Position numbers and translations under genes: made by a program
Notes under the pieces: generated by a model
What the model was told of the DNA's origin: nothing
Seen by the model: only the letters and a program-made list of their open reading frames with translations
Database searches by the model: none
In this document: positions 6,949-13,191 of the stretch, piece after piece
Position numbering within the stretch: the stretch's first letter is position 1
How the letters are laid out: each line of letters begins with the position of its first letter
Assembly: GCA_964592475.1 (NCBI GenBank)
Contig: CAZQEZ010000118.1
Span: forward strand, 1-13,191
Direction: 5' to 3'
Length of the DNA: 13,191 nucleotides
Source: CAZQEZ01 sp964592475
Lineage (GTDB): Bacteria > Bacteroidota > Bacteroidia > Cytophagales > Cyclobacteriaceae

Positions 6949-7384
6949 TTGAAAAGTCTATACTATATTGGCCGGTTAAGCCATTCATTCTGGCATTACC
7001 TATTGCCTTATTGTTAAGTAGAAAAGTTAATCTCAATTGTGTTGATTCAACGGTAAAAAAAATTTGAACCTCCACTCCATCCATAATTATGGTGTTCAGA
7101 TCATTTGCAGCAAACTGCCAGGTGCCTTGATTTTCAAAAACAGATGCGCCGTTTTGTGCTGTCCAGGTGCCATTTTCATTGAAAGTTATCTCCAGGTCCT
7201 GGATCAAGTCCGATACTTGAACACCATCATAGACTGCCTGGTCTATTAACCATGTTTTGGAAAGTCGTTCAGTTTGAAGTACTGCATCCCTGGCGCTTGT
7301 TTCTTCTTCGGTTTCTTCTTTCAAGCAAGAAGTGAAAATAGCTATAAGGGATAGTAAGGTTATTACGATATATTTTCGATTCAT
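6938..7384 (-). CDS. lipocalin-like small lipoprotein
   Basis: Lipoprotein of 148 residues. The signal peptide ends in the lipobox FTSC, with Cys20 lipidated, and the following LKEETEEE is strongly acidic, suggesting surface export. The body (about 40-148) has the pattern of Bacteroidota lipocalin-like small beta-barrels: LSKTWLIDQAVYDG, then ITFNENGTWTAQNG, then GTWQFAANDLNTIIMDG. In this pattern an early K/S-T-W and a GTW repeat mark successive strands. Proteins of this type are probably ligand- or partner-binding, and no ligand can be named here. Its ATG overlaps the stop of the T9SS gene upstream (ATGA, 7384-7381), so the two are translationally coupled and likely work together. Confidence 0.75.
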   Translation of the reverse strand: MNRKYIVITLLSLIAIFTSCLKEETEEETSARDAVLQTERLSKTWLIDQAVYDGVQVSDLIQDLEITFNENGTWTAQNGASVFENQGTWQFAANDLNTIIMDGVEVQIFFTVESTQLRLTFLLNNKAIGNARMNGLTGQYSIDFSIKD

Positions 7385-8937
7385 TGTTTTATAAGTTTTT
7401 GTCGAAACTTTTCATTATTAATATCTATTGTTTCTACCATGTATAATCCGGTGGGCAAATCAGCGATGTTTACCTGATTTTTAAAATAGTTTTCTTTAGA
7501 AAAGATCACCTGCCCACTCATGTTTATAATCTTGATATTTTTCACACTTTCCGGTGGTAGTTTGAGGTAAATTACACCATTGCCAGGGTTTGGATAAATA
7601 ATGTTATTTTTTTCAATCTCCTGATTAGTATTGAGCACTATTTCAAATGTTTTAAGATTCCAGTTTCTGTCACCTAAAGGTCCACCATCAGTAGCAGCGG
7701 AGGCGGCAAAGCTGTCAGGAGAATAGCTAAAGCTGTAGGGCATTTCCCAGGGAATAACAAGTCGTTGATCGATCATTAAATTAAATGGGGAACCAAATAA
7801 GTCCCAATTAGGTGCAGAGCCGTTATCCGGATTTTCGGCAAAAAACTCGTCGAAGATCATACCTTCTACCACTGCCCGGCTTACTTCGGGAGGGTTTTCA
7901 AAACGTACAGGTTCAGTGAAGGTTAAATTGGTCACTAGCTGGGTAGAATCCGGGCCAGAGGGCTGTTCACGAAGCAAGTCAAATAAATCTCCGGCATAAA
8001 AGGGTTGGTTTCTAAGGGTATCGCGATTGCTTTGCATCTGATCCGTGGTGAAGAATAAATTATGTCCAATATCTATTTGTCGTGTAAGGCCTTGCTGTTG
8101 TATTAAATTAGCTATTTGCAAAGGCAAGTCTTCTAATTCAATAATTTCGCTGTTTCTCGCGGTACCTAAAAATCCAGTATTAATAAATATATTATTGGTT
8201 AATTTCATGATTATTGATTGATCAAATGAAATACCTCTTTGAGCCACGTTCATGATAGTATTTTGATCAAATTCAGCATAGGTAAGATACCTTCCTTCGC
8301 TCATACGCAACAGTCGACTGGTCACGTTGTAAAAAGTGCAGTTTTGCACTACTACCGAATCAGTGTTTTCTCTTATATCGATTACTCTTCCGTTATTAGG
8401 AACAAATGTGCGGCCAATATGGCTAACAATAGAGTTGCGTAAATATATTTTAATGCCTGTATTATCCAAACGGAACAGAGATTGTCCTGATCCATCAAAC
8501 CAGCAATTGTTAGCGGAAACCGTGATTGAATCAGCATTGATTCTGATCATTCGTTCAAGATAACGGCCAAAATCATCCACATTGGTCAGGTAGATGCCAT
8601 CTAAATTCAGATCGCTGATAGCGGTAAAAACCCGGGATGATTCGCCTCCGGTGGGTGCTGTAGGTTGGACAAAAGGCATTGAACCTTCACCCTGTTCCGC
8701 TTTTATTGTCAATTTATAACCCCTGTTTTGTATTTCCCCGGTTGTTTTATAAATTCCATTTCGTTTAAGAATGTAAACCGTGTTTGGATCAATTCTTTGC
8801 CCACTGGCGGTGGTATCGCCCAAAATAGCATTATTAAGTGCGCCTACCGAATCAGGTAAAATAACAACTTCTCTTTGCGCTTGTATTTGACTTAAAAAAA
8901 GAGTTTGCAGTAATATTATTATAGATAACTTCCTCAT
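7381..8937 (-). CDS. T9SS-exported beta-helix-like protein
   Basis: Secreted protein of 518 residues. The ATG at 8937 opens a signal peptide ending in QIQAQ (residue 21), and it sits 13 bases after the receptor gene. A longer frame from 9027 would add 30 residues, overlap the receptor gene and hide the signal peptide. Residues about 25-340 read as a right-handed beta-helix: an initial DPNTVYILKRNGIY cap like pectate-lyase-like folds, then rungs such as VVVQNCTFYNV and MKLTNNIFINTGF. The last about 75 residues (444-518) are a type A T9SS sorting domain, with YPNPGNG at 448-454, LPTGLYMVE and a terminal KLIKQ. The protein should therefore be anchored at or released from the cell surface. No catalytic triad or lyase lysine/arginine set is evident, so a polysaccharide-binding or lyase role is only a hypothesis. 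Confidence 0.82.
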   Translation of the reverse strand: MRKLSIIILLQTLFLSQIQAQREVVILPDSVGALNNAILGDTTASGQRIDPNTVYILKRNGIYKTTGEIQNRGYKLTIKAEQGEGSMPFVQPTAPTGGESSRVFTAISDLNLDGIYLTNVDDFGRYLERMIRINADSITVSANNCWFDGSGQSLFRLDNTGIKIYLRNSIVSHIGRTFVPNNGRVIDIRENTDSVVVQNCTFYNVTSRLLRMSEGRYLTYAEFDQNTIMNVAQRGISFDQSIIMKLTNNIFINTGFLGTARNSEIIELEDLPLQIANLIQQQGLTRQIDIGHNLFFTTDQMQSNRDTLRNQPFYAGDLFDLLREQPSGPDSTQLVTNLTFTEPVRFENPPEVSRAVVEGMIFDEFFAENPDNGSAPNWDLFGSPFNLMIDQRLVIPWEMPYSFSYSPDSFAASAATDGGPLGDRNWNLKTFEIVLNTNQEIEKNNIIYPNPGNGVIYLKLPPESVKNIKIINMSGQVIFSKENYFKNQVNIADLPTGLYMVETIDINNEKFRQKLIKQ

Positions 8938-8950
8938 TTTTAATAATTTA

Positions 8951-11900
8951 TTAAAATTTATATCTGATGCCAATATCAGCGGTAAAGCCAAAAAACTCCT
9001 GTGCTGAAATTTGATCTTGAATCCCAAAGAATGCAGTTATCGGTTCGTTGGTTATGTTATTAAAGTTGGCATATAATTGTAATTTTTCAGTGATTTTCTG
9101 TCTGGCTGTTGCATCCCAACGGATTACTAAACCATCAAAAGAATCTTCTTCAGGACGGTTACCTAATTCATCGAAGCTGTCATCTTGCACGATGGATGAA
9201 ATACGACCTGAAAAACCTCCTTTTTCATATCCCAGAGATAAATTACTGGTGAATCTTGGTTGGCCGGGTAGCGATCCTGTTCTTTCAGTATTTACAAATG
9301 AAGGATAATAAAATGGTGCGCCTGAGTCGCCTGTTCTTAAAAATAAAGGATAAAAAGTTTCTGAATTGATCAGGGTTAGATTGGCCGAAATCACAATTCC
9401 GTCCAGGGGAGAAGGCAACATCCTTAAATTGGTTTGTAAGTCAAATTCTACCCCAAAAACCTGGCTAATGCCTTCTGCGTTCAGTGGCTGAGTAACATCG
9501 TAGCCAAAAAGAGGATCGCGCCTGTCGGTCTCTATGAAGTTAGCATCTACGTCAACGTTACTTAATTCTTTGGCAAACAAGCCTACCGTGAACAGGCCCC
9601 ATTTATTATAAAATGAGAAAAACAGATCGTAATTCCAGGCTACCATGTGTTGCAATTGGGGGTTTCCCAGCCTGGCTGTAGATTCGAAAGGATTTATTTG
9701 CGCCCAGGGGACTAAATTTTGAAAATTAGGGCGAGCCAATGATTTAGTCATGGCTGCCCTAATATCAAACCAGTCTGTCAGCTTATAACGTAAATGAAGC
9801 ATGGGGAGAATTTCAGTATAGCTAATGCTACTGGAAGTATCAATTCTCACGGTTACAACTTCATCCGGATCCAAGTCTTCCACTTCATCATCTGCCTGAC
9901 TGGTTATAAAACCTTGATAGTTGGCATCGGTTCTTTCAATTCTCACCCCTCCAAGAAACATAAATTTTCCCCAATTAAGCTCTGTCATGAGGTAAGAGGC
10001 GGTTATTAATTCTTCTGCAAAATAATCTTCATTGTCAACCAAATCGTTTCTGAATAAATAATCTGCCGAATTGAATAAAATAAAATCGCGGGCAGCTTGC
10101 TCGCTTAGTGTGGGAGTAAAAGCGAAATCACCTTCCAGAAATTCCCTTTCGGTGTTTGAACTGATGAAATTGCTCATTGATATTTCTGTTGGTCGGTCTG
10201 CCAAGGTTTCATAATCACCAGGAAAATCAGTTACTAAATCAAGTAATCCGTTTTGTGCGCCATTACCAATATCCCTGATTTCACGTGCATCATTGACCCG
10301 GTCAAAAAATCTGCCCTTCAATCCACCTTTGATAAAACCGGAAATATTAGCACCTATTTTAATGTCTTTTTGTAAATCTAAAGATAAAGTGTAGATATCT
10401 TCACTGGTCAAATCGTCACGGAATTCTACCCTACGTAGAAATGCAGAATTGAAATTATTTTTCGCGAAAGTAGGAACCCGGGTAGCAGGTACATCTGTGG
10501 TAAGTCCCTGTTCGGGAATATTTTCAAAAGCGCTGGTTTCTCTAAACCTGAACCTGGCATCGTAGGGCAACTTTTGCCTGGTGAGAGAATAGGAAGCTTT
10601 CCAGGTAAGGGTCCAGGTTTTGTTGCCTAATTTGTGATCTCCACTTAGGCCATTGGACAATAAGCTGATACGCCTTTGGGAAATACGTATTTCATGATCC
10701 TGATAATCATTGAAGGTATCAAAGTCGCGCCTGCCATTTATAGCATCTCTATCGGTTTCACCCCATATCGTATTTAGTAATATACTGCTAAATTCATTAA
10801 ATTGATAATCTAATGCAGCACTTCCTCCATATCTCAACCTAATCTCATCATCGTCTCTTAAGCTAACTTCGGATCTGATATAAGTATCAAAATTTCCAAC
10901 CCTAACAAATCCGGCACGTAAATTATCACTGCTTCTGTTAGCTCTTTGAAAATTACCGGTAACTATGGCCCCCAGTTTATCTTTAAAAAATCGATTGCTG
11001 ATGCTAAAGTTTGTCCTCAATTGTCCCCATTCTTTTGCGTGGCCATTATAGCCATACTCGGTTCTGATTGTTCCCTGCCAATCATCAGGGGCTTCCTTCA
11101 CCACGAAATTGACCGAACCCCCGATAGCATCTCCATCCTGATCGGGACGCAGAGCTTTATATACTTCAATTCCTGCCAACTGCTCGGGCGCGATCATACT
11201 TAAATCAACGGAACGGTCTGCCGCATCGGTAGATGGTATCCTTTCACCATTTATAGTGATCGCGTTAAAGCGTGGTGACAGTCCTCTCACTACCACCTTT
11301 TGGCCTTCTCCGCCATCCCTTTGAATAGCAATACCGGGCAGCCTACCCACTGTTTCGGCTGCATTTTGGTCAGGAAGTTCTTCAATTCTGTCTTTGGAAA
11401 CAACATTGACGATTGTGCTGGAAGAAATTTGTTGATTAATAGCAGCCGTTTGACCAAGCGCTTGACCTGTAATGATTATTTCTTCACCAATTACTACATT
11501 TGGCGAAAGACCAATATTCACGTTTGTAGTTTCACCTGGTTTTACTTCTACTTGCAATTCTTTTTCGGCATAGCCAATAAACCTAACTACCAATGTAACA
11601 TTTCCTGGTGGTACACTACTAATCAGGAAATCACCATTTATACTTGTGGCGCTTCCTGTTGTGGTTGCTTTTACTTGTACTGTTGCCCCTGGCAGAGGAG
11701 CGGAATCTGTATCGTCAACCACTTTACCGCTGATGGAGCCATTCTTTTCATATTTTTTAAATGGAGTAACATTTTCTTTTTCATTGTAGATCAGCAGTTG
11801 ATCGTTATAAAGTTTAACCTTTAAATTTACCGGAACCAATAAGTCGCGTAATACCTGATACAATGTTTGGTGCTTAACCGTAACCGAAACACGGGTTTCC

Positions 11901-12142
11901 AGCGAAGTAGAAACACTTTTGCTATAGGCAAATTTTACATCAATTTGTTTTTCAATTTGCTTTAAAGCTGCTTCTATCGATATATCTTGTACATTAAGGG
12001 TTATTTTTCTATCCAGTAACTCCTGGCCGGTAGAAACATTGGCTATGGATAAGCCTGAAAAAAATATAATTATACCCAGAATTCGCGATACCAATTTGAT
12101 TAAATTAATGAAATGCGTTATTAAACAACTCCAAATTTGCAT
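8951..12142 (-). CDS. TonB-dependent receptor with STN signalling domain
   Basis: Outer-membrane receptor/transducer of 1063 residues. After a signal peptide ending about VSTGQ (residue 40), residues 43-120 form an STN domain (LNVQDISIEAALKQIEKQ), the part that contacts a FecR anti-sigma factor. Residues 135-215 are a carboxypeptidase-regulatory-like domain (SISGKVVDDTDSAPLPGATV). The plug at about 228-350 has VVVRGLSPRFNAITINGERI and ALRPDQDGDAIGGSVNFV, the signature of the Caulobacter/Xanthomonas-type (TIGR01782-like) receptors rather than classical SusC. A long barrel follows, with a PQLQHMVAWNYDL segment, ending in a typical terminal Phe. Family members import complex organic substrates, often carbohydrates; the substrate here is unknown. 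No SusD gene is adjacent. The gene follows fecR after 80 bases, consistent with FecI-FecR-receptor signalling. Confidence 0.93.
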   Translation of the reverse strand: MQIWSCLITHFINLIKLVSRILGIIIFFSGLSIANVSTGQELLDRKITLNVQDISIEAALKQIEKQIDVKFAYSKSVSTSLETRVSVTVKHQTLYQVLRDLLVPVNLKVKLYNDQLLIYNEKENVTPFKKYEKNGSISGKVVDDTDSAPLPGATVQVKATTTGSATSINGDFLISSVPPGNVTLVVRFIGYAEKELQVEVKPGETTNVNIGLSPNVVIGEEIIITGQALGQTAAINQQISSSTIVNVVSKDRIEELPDQNAAETVGRLPGIAIQRDGGEGQKVVVRGLSPRFNAITINGERIPSTDAADRSVDLSMIAPEQLAGIEVYKALRPDQDGDAIGGSVNFVVKEAPDDWQGTIRTEYGYNGHAKEWGQLRTNFSISNRFFKDKLGAIVTGNFQRANRSSDNLRAGFVRVGNFDTYIRSEVSLRDDDEIRLRYGGSAALDYQFNEFSSILLNTIWGETDRDAINGRRDFDTFNDYQDHEIRISQRRISLLSNGLSGDHKLGNKTWTLTWKASYSLTRQKLPYDARFRFRETSAFENIPEQGLTTDVPATRVPTFAKNNFNSAFLRRVEFRDDLTSEDIYTLSLDLQKDIKIGANISGFIKGGLKGRFFDRVNDAREIRDIGNGAQNGLLDLVTDFPGDYETLADRPTEISMSNFISSNTEREFLEGDFAFTPTLSEQAARDFILFNSADYLFRNDLVDNEDYFAEELITASYLMTELNWGKFMFLGGVRIERTDANYQGFITSQADDEVEDLDPDEVVTVRIDTSSSISYTEILPMLHLRYKLTDWFDIRAAMTKSLARPNFQNLVPWAQINPFESTARLGNPQLQHMVAWNYDLFFSFYNKWGLFTVGLFAKELSNVDVDANFIETDRRDPLFGYDVTQPLNAEGISQVFGVEFDLQTNLRMLPSPLDGIVISANLTLINSETFYPLFLRTGDSGAPFYYPSFVNTERTGSLPGQPRFTSNLSLGYEKGGFSGRISSIVQDDSFDELGNRPEEDSFDGLVIRWDATARQKITEKLQLYANFNNITNEPITAFFGIQDQISAQEFFGFTADIGIRYKF

Positions 12143-12187
12143 AAATTTGTTACGTTTTAATTAATACTAATTTTAACATTTGACTTT

Positions 12188-12215
12188 ACCTGAAGATGCT
12201 CCAACATCTTCAGGT
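12188..12215 (-). promoter_or_regulatory. perfect intercistronic hairpin between fecR-like and receptor genes
   Basis: ACCTGAAGATG (12188-12198) and CATCTTCAGGT (12205-12215) form a perfect 11-bp stem with a 6-base loop. On the minus strand it begins 7 bases after the fecR-like stop and is followed by AAAGTCAAATG rather than a T-run, so it is not a standard intrinsic terminator. It may instead set different transcript levels for the regulator and the receptor by attenuation, mRNA processing or 3'-end protection. I find no convincing TAnnTTTG promoter between it and the receptor ATG. Confidence 0.6.
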
Positions 12216-12222
12216 TATTTAA

Positions 12223-13191
12223 TTAACATCCTTGACCACTAATAAAGATTTTATCTTCTTTTACCTCATATCTGATTTGTAAAGCATCTTTAATTATTTT
12301 CAATAAAATTTCCAGCGATTGATTTTGATATTCTAATGTAATTAAACAATGATTCAATGACTTTTCCATTTCAATTTCTACTTGGTATATTTTTTCCAGG
12401 ATTAATATAAACTCGTGCATTGGCATGTTATCTACCTGAAAACTTTTCATGGTCCATGCATTATAAAGTAAGGTATTATCAACGCGGGTACGAGTAATTT
12501 TATCTGCAGTTCTTGAATAAGTTGCTTTCTCGTTAGCAGCCAGTAATAATGTATCCGTTTGTTTACTCACCATTACTTTTCCGGAAACAACAGCAACGTC
12601 AATTTCATTGGCTGCGGGATGAGCTACTACTGTAAATGATGTGCCGAGCACTGTAGTTTTTATCTCTCCTGATTCGATTATGAAGGGTCTTTCACTATCT
12701 TCTACAACATTAAAATAGGCTTCTCCAATCAATTCTACATTTCTGGACGCATCAGAAAAGACTTCAGGGAAAATTATCTTACTATTCACATTAAGCCAGG
12801 CAATACTACTATCCGGTAATATTATTCTTGATCTTTGAGACGATGAGGTAGCTTTTTGTATAAAAGATATTTTTAAATCCTGATCACTTTTTTCAGGGGA
12901 ACTAAAATTTTGTAATACAAAGTAGCTCAGTAATAATGAAAGAATGAGAATAGCTGCTACTTTTAAAATAATGGAAAAATAGTCGCGATTGCTTCCAGTG
13001 GAATCATTACGAATTTGAAGATCGATCTTGTGCTTTACCTTGCTTTTGTCAAATTCCGTATGATTTATTGTAATGTCAGCTGACAATTTATCCATATACT
13101 CTAAAATGGCTTCTTTTTTTGCTAAATCCTGAAGCAGCTTTAAAAACTCCTTCCCTTCTTGTACAGAAGGGTTTTGGGTATGGAAATACTT
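12223..13191 (-). CDS. FecR-family anti-sigma factor, 5' end beyond window
   Basis: Inner-membrane anti-sigma regulator. The frame stays open from the ATG at 13095 to the window edge, adding 32 in-frame codons (with EFLKLLQDLAKKEAILEY) that resemble the cytoplasmic N-terminal helical region, so the true start is probably outside the window and 13095 is internal. Counting from 13095, a short cytoplasmic part is followed by one transmembrane helix (about 41-63, IILKVAAILILSLLLSYFV). The periplasmic FecR domain (about 85-180) has RIILPDSSIAWLNVNSKI, then GEAYFNVVEDSERPF and TVLGTSFTV. A DUF4974-like tail (about 218-287, NMPMHEFILILEKIY) ends the protein. Such proteins hold an ECF sigma factor and receive a signal from the STN domain of a partner receptor, here the next gene. 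The sigma gene is expected just upstream, outside the window. Confidence 0.92.
   Translation of the reverse strand, partial: KYFHTQNPSVQEGKEFLKLLQDLAKKEAILEYMDKLSADITINHTEFDKSKVKHKIDLQIRNDSTGSNRDYFSIILKVAAILILSLLLSYFVLQNFSSPEKSDQDLKISFIQKATSSSQRSRIILPDSSIAWLNVNSKIIFPEVFSDASRNVELIGEAYFNVVEDSERPFIIESGEIKTTVLGTSFTVVAHPAANEIDVAVVSGKVMVSKQTDTLLLAANEKATYSRTADKITRTRVDNTLLYNAWTMKSFQVDNMPMHEFILILEKIYQVEIEMEKSLNHCLITLEYQNQSLEILLKIIKDALQIRYEVKEDKIFISGQGC

Noticed and set aside
8938..9027. Upstream start at 9027 for the T9SS beta-helix protein
   Set aside because: It overlaps the end of the receptor gene and hides the signal peptide that begins at 8937.
11300..11824. 174-residue plus-strand open frame
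   Set aside because: It is antisense to the STN, regulatory and plug region of the large receptor, whose domain motifs are unmistakable; the shadow is rich in Cys, Phe and Tyr without any motif.
12223..13095. Treating the ATG at 13095 as the true start of the FecR-like gene
   Set aside because: The frame is open and protein-like from 13095 to the window edge, so the gene is more likely cut by the window than started there.

Overview
The window reads as a chromosomal segment of a Bacteroidota bacterium, most likely of the Cytophagales type. The signs are an AT-rich genome with A-rich rather than strong Shine-Dalgarno leaders, a TAnnTTTG-type promoter, a type IX secretion (T9SS) C-terminal sorting domain, a FecR anti-sigma factor with a DUF4974-like tail, a TonB-dependent receptor (TBDR) with an STN domain, a HmuY-family lipoprotein, and lipoproteins with acidic residues just after the lipidated cysteine. 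The genus cannot be fixed from this sequence.

Left half (+ strand, about 183-5072): a heme/iron acquisition operon. A promoter at 245-275 is preceded by two perfect 16-bp inverted repeats (TCACTA-N4-TAGTGA) and a third half-site that abuts the -33 element, which looks like an operator region. Four genes follow with gaps of 2, 28 and 6 bases: a HmuR-like TBDR with FRAP/NPNL boxes, a HmuY-like surface lipoprotein, an unrecognised 62-residue protein, and a DUF6607-like secreted protein. In the expected model the lipoprotein captures heme at the surface, the receptor imports it with TonB energy, and the DUF6607-like protein acts after export.

Middle (5073-5378): no intact gene. The minus strand carries a decayed 5' fragment of an enolase-superfamily (mandelate racemase/muconate lactonizing enzyme-like) exported protein. 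It has one frameshift and is cut off where the heme operon ends. Next to it is a long hairpin that should terminate the minus-strand operon.

Right half (- strand, 5379 to beyond 13191): a FecR-type regulated outer-membrane system. In transcription order it holds a FecR anti-sigma factor (5' end outside the window), a perfect 11-bp intercistronic hairpin, a 1063-residue STN-containing TBDR, a beta-helix-like protein exported by T9SS, a lipocalin-like lipoprotein that overlaps it by ATGA, and a beta-helix lipoprotein. No SusD homologue is present. The likely logic is cell-surface signalling: substrate binding by the TBDR is relayed through its STN domain to FecR, which frees an ECF sigma factor probably encoded just outside the window. 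The substrate is unknown.

The most interesting points are the palindromic operator array, the hidden enolase-superfamily remnant marking a rearrangement junction, the conserved-looking but unexplained heme-operon partners, and the SusD-less TBDR/beta-helix system.
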